Source: Pleurodeles waltl
Lineage: Eukaryota; Chordata; Amphibia; Caudata; Salamandridae
Direction of reading: 5' to 3'
NCBI RefSeq assembly: GCF_031143425.1
Contig: NC_090439.1
Location: forward strand, 638,043,465 to 638,107,464
Length of the DNA: 64,000 nucleotides
In this document: positions 1-9,871 of the stretch, piece by piece
Layout of the letters: the number at the start of each line of letters is the position of its first letter
How positions within the stretch are numbered: position 1 is the stretch's first letter
Notes under the pieces: generated by a model
Told to the model about the DNA's origin: nothing
Databases searched by the model: none
Seen by the model: only the letters and a program-made list of their open reading frames with translations
Translations under genes and position numbers: made by a program

Positions 1-1031
1 CACCTCATGCAACGAGCATGGAGTCGGCGTGTCTCACAAGAGAAATGCAGCACAATCGACGGAGTGGGCCACCCGAGGTCTTGCAACCAGTGAATCTGCT
101 CACCACCAACAAGACGCTTATGCGTGTCGAAGCCCCATGATTAAGGGCCACATTCCTTGAATGCGGTTAGTACTTTGAGGGCTCTGCACCAGGCGATTTA
201 GACTCCAGGCACAATACTTAGTTCCACACTCACACCACTGCTACCCAGTGGAATTCAGCAGGCAATGTGGGCACATAGGAAGACACCCGCTCTCCAGATG
301 TCACAGATAGAAGGGATAGGTCCCTCGCGGGAGGTCTTTGATGTCCCTGAGACATTCACCAGAGAACAGGGGGAAAGCCAACAAGCCCTTGGAGAGCACA
401 GTTTAGGGTTCCACACAGCAGCAGGCAATCAGCCCATGCCAGCCACAACTCAGGAAGGGCAGTAATTTCTCCTTGTGCACAACAGATTCCTCTGGCAGTG
501 TGCACCACACAGTCCAGTATCTCTGATCCTGCGTTCCCACAAGCGTACCTCTAGTTTGCTACAGTGTGGTACCAGTAGTTATACTGTACTGTGCCTTTGA
601 AGTTGGGGAAGGTTCAGAGGGTTCCCCTTTGAACCACAGATGTCTCCTCTAAATCTCAGTCCTGTCTGCCATGGGGCCGTGATATGCAGATCTTAATGTT
701 ATTGGGGCCATGATCTGGCTCTGAAAGGCCAAGTGTCAAAATCTCTCCCTCCAATCAGGCCATCAAATGGCAGAGATCCATTGTTCTGATTGCGTGCCCA
801 ATGGTTTATAGCTGTTGCTAGGGAATACACAGATGTGCTTCCCCAGCCTCCAGTGTACATTGAAATTAAAAAGACACACAGTAGCGTTTTAGAGCATAGA
901 AATGTTCACTTTCTAGAAGTGGCATTTCTAGTTTATTATTGACAAAACCACCTTTACCACAGAAAGAGGTTTGTCAGAACGAATCCAATGATAGTAAACA
1001 TTATGAGGCTGTGCTGTTGCAATCCACTATT

Positions 1032-3005
1032 CAAATCAAATCAAATCAAATCATTAACATTTATAAAGCGCGCTACTCACCCGTGCGGGTCTCAAGGCGC
1101 TAGGGGGGTAAGGGGGGGTTATCGCTGCTCGAACAGCCAAGTCTTTAGGAGTCTCCGGAAAGCGGAGTGGTCCTGGGTGGTCCTGAGGCTGGTGGGGAGG
1201 GAGTTCCAGGTCTTGGCCGCCAGGAAGGAGAAAGATCTCCCACCCGCCGTGGAGCGGCGGGTGCGAGGGACGGCAGCAAGTGCGAGGCCAGCGGAGCGGA
1301 GGGGGCGGGTGGGGACGTAGAAGCTGAGGCGTCTGTTGAGGTATTCCGGTCCCTTGTTGTGGAGGGCTTTGTGTGCGTGGGTGAGAAGACGGAAGGTGAT
1401 CCTTTTGCTGACTGGGAGCCAATGCAGGTGTCTCAGGTGTGCGGAGATGTGGCTGTTGCGGGGTACGTCGAGGATGAGGCGGGCCGAGGCGTTTTGGATG
1501 CGTTGCAGGCGGTTTTGGAGTTTGGCTGTGGTCCCGGCGTAGAGGGTGTTGCCGTAGTCCAGGCGGCTCGTGACGAGGGCGTGGGTCACGGTTTTTCTGG
1601 TGTCGGCGGGGATCCAGCGGAAGATCTTACGGAGCATGCGGAGAGTGAGGAAGCAGGCGAAGGACACGGCGTTGACTTGCTTGGTCATGGTGAGAAGAGG
1701 GTCCAAGATGAAGCCGAGGTTGCGGGCGTGGTCTGCGGGGGTCGGTGCGGTGCCGAGGGCCGTGGGCCACCAGGAGTCATCCCAGGCGGACGGGGTGTTG
1801 CCGAGGATGAGGACTTCCGTTTTTTCAGAGTTCAGCTTTAGGCGGCTGAGCCTCATCCAATCTGCGACGTCCTTCATACCCTCTTGTAGGTTGGTCTTGG
1901 CGCTGGCGGGGTCCTTGGTGAGGGAGAGTACAAGTTGGGTGTCGTCGGCGTAGGAGGTGATGATGATGTCGTGCTTGCGTACGATGTCGGCGAGGGGGCT
2001 CATGTAGACATTGAAGAGTGTCGGGCTGAGCGATGAGCCTTGAGGTACGCCGCAGATGATCTTGGTGGGTTCTGAGCGAAACGGAGGGAGGTAAACTCTT
2101 TGGGAGCGGTTAGCGAGGAAGGAGGCGATCCAGTCCAGGGCCTGGCCTTGGATCCCGGTGGAGCGTAGGCGGGTGATTAGGGTGTGGTGACAGACGGTGT
2201 CAAAGGCAGCCGAGAGGTCGAGGAGAATGAGGGCGACTGTTTCACCGTTGTCCATCAGGGTTCTGATGTCGTCTGTGACTGAGATGAGGGCGGTTTCCGT
2301 GCTGTGGTTGGTTCGGAATCCGGTTTGTGAAGGGTCGAGCAGGTTGTTGTCTTCCAGGAAGGTGGTCAGCTGTTTGTTGACGGTCTTTTCTATTACCTTG
2401 GCTGGGAAAGGTAGAAGAGAGATGGGGCGGAAGTTTTTCAGGTCGCTTGGGTCAGCCGTAGGTTTCTTTAGTAGGGCGTTGACTTCAGCGTGCTTCCAGC
2501 ATTCGGGGAAGGTAGTAGAAGAAAAAGAAGAGTTGATGACGGTCTGGAGGTGCGGGGCGATGATGTCGTCGGCTTTGTTAAAGATGAAGTGCGGGCAGGG
2601 GTCCGAAGGGGCGCCGGAGTGGATAGAGTTCATGATGGATTTGGTTTCTTCCGTGTTGATGTGGGTCCAGTTGTTGAGGGTGATGTCCGGGGAAGCGGGT
2701 TCAGTGGTGTATGGTTGGGTCTGGTGTCCGAAGCTGTCGTGGAGGTCGCTGATCTTGCGATGGAAGAAAGTGGCGAGGGATTCGCACAAATCCTGTGAGG
2801 GCGTGACGGCGTTGGCGCTGGCGTTGGAGAACTCTTTGACGATGCTGAAGAGTTCTCTGCTGTTGTGGCTGTTTTTGTCTAGTCTGTCGGTGAAAAAGTT
2901 CCTTTTGGCAGTGCGGATCAGGTGGTGGTGTTTGCGTGTAGCGTTCTTGAGGGCGGTCATGTTGTCAGCGGTGTGGTCCTTGCGCCAGGCCTTCTCAAGG
3001 ACACG
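1032..3005 (-). mobile_element. 5'-truncated L2-clade LINE with target-site duplication
   Basis: Non-LTR retrotransposon read right to left. Its 3' end is a short repeat tail of CAAAT-type units (1032-1052), preceded by the GCGC...TTTATAAATG sequence typical of L2/CR1 3' ends. The hexamer ACTATT occurs directly outside both ends, at 1026-1031 and 3006-3011, and is the probable target-site duplication. The 5' end lies inside the RT-containing ORF, so the endonuclease domain and promoter are absent, as is usual after incomplete target-primed reverse transcription. The host sequence is LTR copy 1. Length is 1974 bp. Confidence 0.88.
1119..3005 (-). CDS. L2 reverse transcriptase, partial ORF2 (5'-truncated but open)
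   Basis: About 628 codons remain open to a natural stop. The frame runs on upstream to 3089, but those first 28 codons belong to the flanking LTR, so any start there is accidental. Counting from 3089, the RT fingerprint is at residues about 219-225 (NFRPISL), 287-297 (LILLDLSAAFD, catalytic Asp), 347-352 (GVPQGS) and 380-383 (YADD). A C-terminal tail typical of L2 follows, ending in TWLFEQR. The enzyme copies element RNA onto nicked chromosomal DNA. The endonuclease domain that should precede it is missing, so the copy cannot mobilise itself. No frameshift or internal stop is seen, which suggests recent insertion. Confidence 0.88.
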   Translation of the reverse strand, partial: RVLEKAWRKDHTADNMTALKNATRKHHHLIRTAKRNFFTDRLDKNSHNSRELFSIVKEFSNASANAVTPSQDLCESLATFFHRKISDLHDSFGHQTQPYTTEPASPDITLNNWTHINTEETKSIMNSIHSGAPSDPCPHFIFNKADDIIAPHLQTVINSSFSSTTFPECWKHAEVNALLKKPTADPSDLKNFRPISLLPFPAKVIEKTVNKQLTTFLEDNNLLDPSQTGFRTNHSTETALISVTDDIRTLMDNGETVALILLDLSAAFDTVCHHTLITRLRSTGIQGQALDWIASFLANRSQRVYLPPFRSEPTKIICGVPQGSSLSPTLFNVYMSPLADIVRKHDIIITSYADDTQLVLSLTKDPASAKTNLQEGMKDVADWMRLSRLKLNSEKTEVLILGNTPSAWDDSWWPTALGTAPTPADHARNLGFILDPLLTMTKQVNAVSFACFLTLRMLRKIFRWIPADTRKTVTHALVTSRLDYGNTLYAGTTAKLQNRLQRIQNASARLILDVPRNSHISAHLRHLHWLPVSKRITFRLLTHAHKALHNKGPEYLNRRLSFYVPTRPLRSAGLALAAVPRTRRSTAGGRSFSFLAAKTWNSLPTSLRTTQDHSAFRRLLKTWLFEQR

Positions 3006-3104
3006 ACTATTGCAGCTAGGAGTAATTGTAAAGTTCCCCCATGTTAACCTATGAACAGAGCAGCTATCATAGGTAGTGAAAACACACATGGGTATTCTTC
3101 ACTC

Positions 3105-3555
3105 CCTTGCTCACATACAAGCCTGCATTGGCAGGTTGTACACATGTTTAAGAACACCATAGGTGCAAGTGGACACACACAGGCTTTCTATGGCAGGCTA
3201 GACACCTCTTTAAGGACGCCATAGGTGCAAGTGTGCACACACAGTCCTGCTATGACAAGCTAGACTCATGTTTAAGAGTACGATGGTTGCAAGTGTGCAC
3301 ACCCAAACTTGCTATGACAGTCTGGACTTATGGTTAAGAACACCATAGGTGTAAGTATTTACACACAGGTCTACTATGACAGGCTGGACTCATGGTTAAG
3401 AACACCATAGGTGCAAGTGCGCACACACAGGCTTTCTATGACAGTCTGGACTTATGGTTAAGAACACCATAGGTGTAAGTATGCACATACAGGCCTGCTA
3501 TGACAGGCTCAACACATGTTTGGAACACCAGTACGCATGCGTGCACACACTGGCC
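3105..3555. repeat. 62-bp minisatellite, about seven copies
   Basis: The phrase 'AAGAACACCATAGGTG' and variants recur with its CAT end at 3160, 3222, 3284, 3346, 3408 and 3470, exactly 62 bp apart, with a decayed seventh copy to about 3550. Each unit also carries a 'CTATGACAGGCT'-like half and a CACACACA-like segment. Copies 4 and 6 share variants (GTCTGGACTTATGG, GTGTAAGTAT) absent from copy 5, a hint of a 124-bp higher-order unit. It lies inside the right part of LTR copy 1. Repeats are adjacent with no unique spacers, so it is not a CRISPR array. Confidence 0.9.
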
Positions 3556-4149
3556 ATGACCACTTTCTAACTGATGTAGGAAATGTGCACGCACTTTCAC
3601 CCTGATCTTACAGTGGGAAAGTGCCCAGGGCCCTAAGGCCACTGGATAGAGAATCAGCAAAACCCTATGGGAAGAGCCAATTCCCTAGGGAGGGAAAACT
3701 CGCATGAGGGTTCTTCACAAACAGGGCATGGGACGCCCATGTGTACCTGCCCAGCCTTCTATTTACCACCTGCCCAGACCTTCAGGGGGTACTCTAGGGG
3801 TAGCTGAGGGCCCACTAAGGATTGCCTGTGGAGTTGGAAGTGCCAACCTGACCACCAGCGCAACTGCGCCTCCACAGGCTTGACAAGCTATTCTGGTAGG
3901 TGGCACAGTCAGCGCAACATCCCACTAGTAGCCAGGGTTATACCCGCCCTGGATACAGTGTGTATCTTTTTACAGGGCATTCCTGAACCAATCACGTAAG
4001 TGCCCTCTCCTGGCATGTGTAGGAAGGGCAAGTGCACTTTTCAGCAGCAGTACAGTTAGAAAGTGCCCAGAGTCCTAGGGCCACACATAGAGAGTAAGAA
4101 AAAAACTGGAAGGAAAAAGCAAAATGATTCAGGGAAATCCCCTAAGAAA

Positions 4150-4725
4150 GGCCCTGTCCAACATCATTCATTTGCATTCCATCCATCTGTTCACATATTC
4201 ATCAATCCTTTCACCTGTCCATATTTTCACTTTTTATTTTTCCATCCATTTATTCAATGAACATTCCCATCAAACATAGATCTTTCCTTTCACTCTTCAG
4301 CCGCTTTTCCATTCAATCTTCAGGCAAGCCTTCCATATGCCAATCCATCCCTTCATCAATCACTTCCACCTCTCTTTCATCCTTTCTTCAAGCGATCCTT
4401 TAAGCATTCTATTCATCCTTTCACCCTTTCAACCATCCATCCTTTCACTCACCTCTCCATTTTTGTACACACCCTTCCTTCTTTTCACTTTGCCCTTCAG
4501 ATGTACTTCCTTCCTTGCATCTTTTATTACTTTCACCCTTTCTTCCTTCTCCCCTTTCTCCTGTCCAGTTTCTAAGTATCACAATTCTTTACTTTCTCAC
4601 ATTATTTTCTTGCCTTTTTCTCTCTCATGTCCACTACTTGCTACATTCTCTCTTTCTGTTTTTTTTTCCTTGGGTCATTTCTTTCTCTCTACCCTTTACT
4701 AAACTTGGCTCACTTAGCAAAAATT
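4150..4725. repeat. Degenerate pyrimidine-rich low-complexity tract
   Basis: Almost pure C/T on the plus strand, with drifting CCATCCTTT, CACCC and TTCC words. It looks like a decayed (ATCC)n/(TTTC)n microsatellite that began at the right end of LTR copy 1. Open frames here encode only F/P/S/L-rich low-complexity peptides and are not credible genes. Confidence 0.75.
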
Positions 4726-5340
4726 AACATCCACCTGTTAGCCGTGCCCTGCTTCCCTTGGAGTGTTTTATGAGCTTCTGTCTGCAGCACTGCATACAGA
4801 CCCTCCAGGATACTGCAGCATTGACAATGAACTTTTGCGGCACAATTTGTGAAATTTTGCTGCACAGTTTTGAGTTTTTAGCTTCATTTTTGCGCCACTT
4901 TATTTATTTACCATTCATTCGTTTTGAATAGTTTGTTTTGGATTTTAATTTTAAAGTATGAGTCACCTTAGAAGAAGATACTTAAGTGATCTGCAATCTA
5001 TCTTTAGTTTGTGGGTATGCACGCTCTACAAATTTATATATTTATAAATACATGTACATCTATCCCCTTAGCATCCCCTACAATAAAGAACAGTGTGCAC
5101 CCTCACTTCCAAACTAGCTTTATTATTTATTACCTCACATCCTGAATGTGGTCATACACAATACAAGCCCTTTGCAGTAGGTGGTCCCACACATTAACAA
5201 CACATGGCAATCTGTCTGGATTGTGCACTGTTCTTTTGTTACGAAGGATGCTGTGGAAATAATGAAATGGGCAGCTCCCCAGTATCAGCCCTAATGTGGC
5301 ACCCATATTGCCCAGAAGGTCTGTAGAACATATTAGTATA
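4726..5340. other. Unassigned DNA
   Basis: No gene, terminal repeat or recognisable element was found. Around 4830-4910 there are several GCGGCAC/GCGCCAC-like words in AT-rich context, reminiscent of the Harbinger-like MITEs further right, but too short to assign. Confidence 0.5.
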
Positions 5341-5346
5341 TAAATT

Positions 5347-5372
5347 AATATATATATATATATATATATATA
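5347..5372. repeat. (AT)n microsatellite
   Basis: About 13 TA dinucleotides, followed by CACACA and a run of ATACATACAT-like words to about 5420. Confidence 0.9.
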
Positions 5373-5399
5373 CAAACACACACACTATATGCACACAAA

Positions 5400-5770
5400 T
5401 ATGCATACATATACATACACCGACAAAACACAGAAAAAACAGCGGTTAAAGTATCATTATAGTTAGGTGAAAATGTCAGTTAAAAATGTTTGAAACTATA
5501 AAAACCACTGAAATTCACCAGGAATAGTCAACTGAAGAAACTATAACTAGGGCGAAAAACAGATGACGCGTTTCAGCTCAGCAGAACCTTTTTCAAGTAA
5601 AATGCTCCATTCTCTCAAGAAACATATAATCACAGATTCATAAACATAGAAGACATACAACAACTGCACTACAAAAATGAAAATAAAAAGAATGAAAATG
5701 TCCAATTCACAAAACATTGTTACTACATGTTTCAGGCTCAAAATGCATCATAGTCAGCACCACTAGTATA
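5400..5770 (-). mobile_element. Penelope-like element 3'-tail relic
   Basis: The stretch 'ATGACGCGTTTCAGCTC' near 5563 is the reverse complement of the GCTGAAACGCGT signature found in 3' regions of vertebrate Penelope-like elements. It resembles the cognate segment near 16190 in the longer Penelope copy. A second similar phrase, 'ACATGTTTCAGGCTC', lies near 5726. No coding frame remains and the ends cannot be fixed. Assignment depends on a short motif plus context. Confidence 0.45.
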
Positions 5771-6536
5771 CCTGGGTACAATCATTTTAAACAGTTCATG
5801 ATTAATAATCACGTTGGATTCCAGACTTCATTTCTCAAAATTCACTAAAAAGGTGGCCAACCACGAATTGATACAATTTCTCATATCCCATGGCTAAAAG
5901 ATAAAAGGTATGTAAAACAAAGATTGGCAACATTAGAACTGACCCCTGTGAAGTGATAGTTGAATATAATGATGTTTGTGTATTCCTGCGTATTCTTAAT
6001 ATTAACATGTCCAAGTGGATGCAATAGGTGGACTCTATAATCCGTAACGATGCACTAGGATGTTGACAAGAAGTGCTGATGTGCACGTAAATTATGCAGC
6101 ACATATCATGTAAAAATGAGAGAAAGTATTTTTAAAAAATCATAAAGTGCATTTGTTTTAACATGCAGAAGTGTTTCATATCAAAGATGGCACGTTAGTT
6201 GTCATGCATACCCTATATGTGGCCTACATTCTTTAAAATCATGGAGCAACATTATATCATAATAAAACAAACATAAAAGGTTTTTGTACAGCGCATACAC
6301 TGATACTGAACTCCTGTATTTTAAGGTGTTGTTATTTGTGGTAAAGAAGTAAAAATAAAATGGTTTTGCTGAAGTAAAACATTTACCTAAGATCATACAA
6401 TTTGGTCCTGCAGGGAAGAAGGGACTGATCTCAGGTTTTCAGGATTATTTGTGGAATTCAGAGACTATATGGGTATGCCTCTCTCCTGTTTTGCATCAAA
6501 GGTTATTGCTTTATCATTAATTCTTGAAAAAAAATA
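5771..6536. other. Unassigned AT-rich DNA
   Basis: No supportable feature was seen. Short open frames lack family motifs and show AT-driven composition (F, I, Y, L-rich). Some of this could be further Penelope 3'-untranslated sequence. Confidence 0.5.
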
Positions 6537-6555
6537 TGTGTGTGTGTGTGTGTGT
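6537..6555. repeat. (TG)n microsatellite
   Basis: Nine to ten TG units, followed by a TG-rich decayed stretch to about 6620. The next stretch to 6792 repeats GTGATGT/CATGAGTGATGT words (tandem 'GATGTCATCAGTGAT'-like) and holds nothing else recognisable. Confidence 0.9.
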
Positions 6556-6792
6556 AGTTTTGTGTGTGGATGTACAATTGTTTGTAGGGGGGTATGAGTG
6601 GATGTTTGAGATTTTTTTGTGGGTGATGTAATCAGTGATGTCATATGAGATGTCATCAGTGATCTCACTGACCATGCCATGAGTGATGTAATATGCGAGG
6701 TCCTAAGCAGTGCATTACTGGGGTGCAAGTTATAGTTAGCTGAGGTAACTATAACTGCTGAATTTCACTGGTTTTGTACATATGAAATGTGA

Positions 6793-7467
6793 GCCTAACT
6801 AACGTCTATGAAAACTTTTGTTCCTTTTTCCTCCTATTTTTTCTGACCTGCTTTGATTGGCTTTAGGGCTCTGGGGACTTTACAAATGCTGTGCTCTCTG
6901 TCTAAATTGTATTGTTGATTGGTTTATCCCTGATTGGCATATTTGATTTACTAGGAAGTCCCTAATAAAGTGCACTCTGTGTGCATGGGGTGCACTTTAA
7001 ATCAAATGCTAATGGTGGGCCTGCAGCACTGATTGTGCCACCCATATCAGTAGACCTGTAAACATGTTTCAGACTTGCCACTGCAGTGTCTGTGTGTGCA
7101 TTTCTGACCTGCAAGTTCGACCTGGCAAGTGTACCCACTTGCCAGACCTTCCCTTTCACTACATGTAAGTCACCCCTAAGGTAGGCCCAAGGCAGCCCCA
7201 TGGGCAGGGTGCAGTGTATTTAAAAGGTAGGACATGTACTGGTGTGTTTTACATGTCCTGATAGTGAAATACTGCTAAATTTGTTTTTCACTATTGTAAG
7301 GCCTATCTCTCCCATAGGGTAACATGGGGATCGCCTTGAAATATCTTTTAAGTGTAATTTCCCATTAGGATCAGATAGAGATCTGGAGTTTGGGTCAGGG
7401 TGGTTTTTAGATTGCAAGTTTGAAAATGCCACTTTTAAAAAGTGGCATTTTCTTGCTTAAACATTCT
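6793..7467 (-). repeat. LTR copy 2 (family F), 3' part
   Basis: This is an inverted copy of roughly 48460-49198 of the intact solo LTR. Matching blocks in reversed order include 'CATATTTGATTTACTA' near 6938, the GCAAGTGTACCCACTTGCCA region near 7125 and 'AAAGTGGCATTTTCTTGCTT' at 7439-7458. The left limit is set by TAACTAACGTCTATGA near 6793, opposite the family end. The 5' part of the same LTR resumes at 15642, so about 8.2 kb of other elements have been inserted into it. Confidence 0.75.
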
Positions 7468-7640
7468 GGGGGTCATTCCAAGCTTGGCGGGCGGCAGGAG
7501 CCGCCCGCCAAGCGGGAACTGCCAGAAGACCGTACCGCGGTCAAAAGACCGCGGCGGTCATTCTGGGTTTCCCACTGGGCTGGCGGGCGACCGCCAAAAG
7601 GCCGCCCGCCAGCCCAGTGGGAAACACCCTTCTACGAGGA
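7468..7640. mobile_element. GC-rich foldback MITE-like element with three hairpins
   Basis: An abrupt GC-rich island in AT-rich surroundings, opening with GGGGGTCATTCC. Hairpin 1 has a perfect 14-bp stem at 7482-7495/7500-7513 with a 4-base loop. Hairpin 2 pairs ACCGCGGTC (7534-7542) with GACCGCGG (7547-7554) around AAAA. Hairpin 3 pairs 7567-7595 with about 7600-7625, nearly perfectly. No protein is encoded. It resembles abundant small non-autonomous elements I associate with newt genomes (Harbinger-type), but the target-site duplication and exact ends are not clear. Confidence 0.6.
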
Positions 7641-8045
7641 AGCCGGCTCCGAATGGAGAATTTTTACTTTTTCTAAAAAATATGACCATTTAGTTAGAAC
7701 GGATAATAAGAAACGAGTGATGGGACCAGAATTGTCAGGATCAGGTACGACATCACTTGGTGCCCCATCAACAAGTGACAGTGATTCAGATATTAACAAT
7801 GGTACTTCATTGCAATCAATACCCCTTAGGGGGACTGCTCCTTCTTTTTTAAGGGAGGTGCAGAGAATCAAACAAGGACTTCGGGAATTGAACTGGGGGA
7901 AGTCAAATCCAGGATTAGTCTCATGACGAAACACGTGTTGGCTGGGCTGATTTGGATGACACTGAGGAAGAAATATTCAATAAATCCAGGAAAATGTGTC
8001 ACTTATGAAACTATGGATATGAACTTTATTCTGTATATGAGTGCC
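7641..8045 (+). mobile_element. Penelope-like relic, plus orientation
   Basis: The phrase 'GACGAAACACGTGTTGGC' at about 7926 followed by 'GACACTGAGGAAG' is the sense form of the 3' signature of Penelope-like elements. The upstream 280 bp is an open stretch (acidic, S/T-rich, then a basic RIKQGLREL segment) that could be the end of a coding region, but no RT motif is present. The fragment lies inside LTR copy 2, between the foldback element and the chromovirus. The limits are guesses. Confidence 0.4.
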
Positions 8046-8737
8046 TTTGACATTTTTGTTTAAGCTTTTCCTTTTGGAATCTTCGGGGAGTGGGGTGTTT
8101 TTCTTCCCTTCCAGGAGCACCGTTGAATTTTTTGATGCCATAAGATGCCTAGGTGTGATATTAGTGAGCGCCATTCCTTATCTCAAAACACCCACTTTGT
8201 TTGTCTCCCTTCAATGTCTTTGTTTAATTGTTTTCAAAGGTACTGTACCTGGGGTCCGTGCGACTCTGTGACAGGCCTGCACTCCCTTGCGAGTGGCATC
8301 AGACTGTTGGGAACGACTCTGTGTCAGGATACTTCAATTCGATTTCCTCAGAAGCAGAAGATAACTCCTCAGTTCCGACCCAAGCTACTGACAACTAATT
8401 TTAATCCTTCGTGCTGAGTACCCCGGAGGGGGAAAGGGGAATGGGATTGTAGAGAGACTGCCACAGAGATTATGAACGTCAGTACTCAGTCTGCCTCTTC
8501 ACGTCTAAGATTGGATGCAGCACCTGCAAGAGTCACAGTCGCAATTACTAGGGACAAACAACATCAGTTTTACACTTTCTACTCTTAACACTTAATTCTC
8601 TTTAATTCATTATTTCTTCACTTACCCTGAGTTCTCTGTAGCCTTGCTTCTCTCTATAAATGATAAGCTCTTCTTAAAAATGCTTATTACTGATTCTGGA
8701 AGAACTTCTCAACCTTTGTTAGAGATTGGTTTTATGT

Positions 8738-8740
<3 letters not shown>

Positions 8741-8771
<31 letters not shown>

Positions 8772-8803
8772 ATATATATATATATATCTATATATATATA
8801 TAT

Positions 8804-8857
<54 letters not shown>
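8741..8857. repeat. (TA)n tract inside the 3' LTR
   Basis: 117 bp of nearly pure TA with a few C or AGA interruptions. The other LTR has only about 24 bp at the cognate position (14677-14700), so the tract expanded here, or contracted there, after insertion. Confidence 0.95.
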
Positions 8858-8860
<3 letters not shown>

Positions 8861-8944
8861 GTGATAATGCGTTCTCCAAATCAGCTGATGTTAGTTGGTT
8901 TCTACTTTACATTAGAGAGTTCAATTACGTTTATTGCATTGGTA

Positions 8945-9310
8945 ATTCTTGCTTGTGAAAGTTTGTTTCTCCTGTCTTAGTTTGACTTCTGTCAATACTT
9001 GTATTTGTAAATGCTTGTTTATTAAAGTTTGTTTCTTCTTTCTTACTTCGACATCTGTTGATAACTTGTATTTGTAAATGCTTGTTTATTAAAGTTAGTT
9101 TCTCCTTTCTTACTTCGACATCTGTTGATAACTTGTATTTGTAAATGCTTGTTTATTAAAGTTAGTTTCTCTTTTACACTCTACTTTGGTTTATTACCGT
9201 TGCATTTGTAAATGCTTACTTGTTAACATTCATTTCTCTGTTAAACTCGGCCTTCGTTTATAACCTTGGTATTTGTAAATACTTGCTTGTTAAGGTTTGT
9301 TTTTCTTTTG
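8945..9310. repeat. 67-bp tandem repeats in the chromovirus LTR
   Basis: The unit is built on 'CTTGTATTTGTAAATGCTTG', then TTTATTAAAGTT, TTTCTC and CTTCGACATCTGTTGATA. About five to six copies occur, the outer ones decayed. The same array occurs in the 5' LTR at about 14795-15160, so it predates integration. Such arrays in LTRs sometimes act as enhancers; that role is inference. Confidence 0.85.
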
Positions 9311-9798
9311 ACTTTGATATCTTAAACAGGAACCTTGTAAACATAAGGTTTATTCGTACATTAAACTCTGTAGCCTTGCCAAACCTCCACTGGAACGGTC
9401 TACTATCAAACTCCTCTAATAAACCTTGACAATATTTATCACATTTTCTGTAAAATAGTCTTCAAGGGTAATTTTACCTCACAGGAGTTTCTGCTCTGAA
9501 GCGCGCTCTCTCTCCACACAGCTGATTCCTGTAGGACCTCAGTTGAAGTGCGAAGCTTCTAGCTGGTGAGCTCGTAACCTAGCAACCAACCGATTGCAAG
9601 ACTAGAACTGTAACTAACCTTCAGGACTCTCGACGGCCATCTTGAATCTTCTCTTCTTGATTCTTCCTTTGAAATAAGCGCAAGATTACTCTGCAAACCT
9701 TCTTCCAGTTTGGGCTTTGCTGTCTCCACTGAGGATATCTCTTTGCTTTTCTCAAGCATTTCTTTGATTTGATTTGGCAAGTTTGTGTGGTCATGACA

Positions 9799-9820
9799 GT
9801 ACTCCCCCTCAAGGAACAGT
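9799..9820 (-). promoter_or_regulatory. Polypurine tract next to the 3' LTR
   Basis: On the minus strand the bases before the 3' LTR read CCTTGAGGGGGAGTAC and then TGTCATGACC. A G-rich purine run directly against the LTR is the usual primer site for plus-strand DNA synthesis. On the other side, just inside the 5' LTR, the sequence GATTGAAGTGCC does not start with the TGG expected of a simple tRNA primer site. Confidence 0.7.
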
Positions 9821-9871
9821 TCTCCAATTTAGGTTTGCTTGGGTAGGTTCTATGAAAGTTTCTCACTAATC

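Larger units (their letters stand above)
1..4155 (+). repeat. Old LTR copy 1 (family F), split by an L2 LINE
   Basis: Stretches near 265-470, 900-960, 3025-3080 and 3960-4155 resemble, in the same order, parts of the complete LTR at 46980-49198. Examples are the 'TTCACTTTCTAGAAGTGGCA' block near 905, the 'CCCATGTTAACCTATGA' block near 3039 and the 'GAAAGTGCCCA' block near 4060. The right end near 4149-4155 (TCCAACA) is close to the family end TCTAACA. The copy is far more diverged than the later one and probably starts before the window. A second 'GAAAGTGCCCAGGGCC' block near 3613 suggests an internal duplication or a nested second end. No coding capacity is seen. The family assignment rests on reading by eye, so limits are approximate. 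Confidence 0.6.
8322..9798 (-). repeat. Chromovirus 3' LTR (1477 bp)
   Basis: Direct repeat of 14258-15641. It begins (minus strand) TGTCATGACCACAC and ends GTATCCTGACA. It contains a long (TA)n tract and about five 67-bp tandem units. Most of its extra length over the partner LTR is explained by the TA tract. By eye it differs from its partner by scattered substitutions, more near 8330-8500 than near 9500-9798. Confidence 0.95.

Noticed and set aside
1167..3054. Long plus-strand frames (224 and 285 codons) over the L2 region
   Set aside because: They are antisense shadows of the GC-rich L2 coding strand. The minus-strand frame has the RT motifs.
3105..3555. Possible CRISPR array
   Set aside because: The 62-bp units are contiguous and diverge gradually, with no constant repeat plus unique spacer and no cas genes. 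The DNA is clearly eukaryotic.
4337..4727. Overlapping coding frames of up to 121 codons
   Set aside because: They are low-complexity F/P/S/L peptides from a pyrimidine-rich simple repeat.
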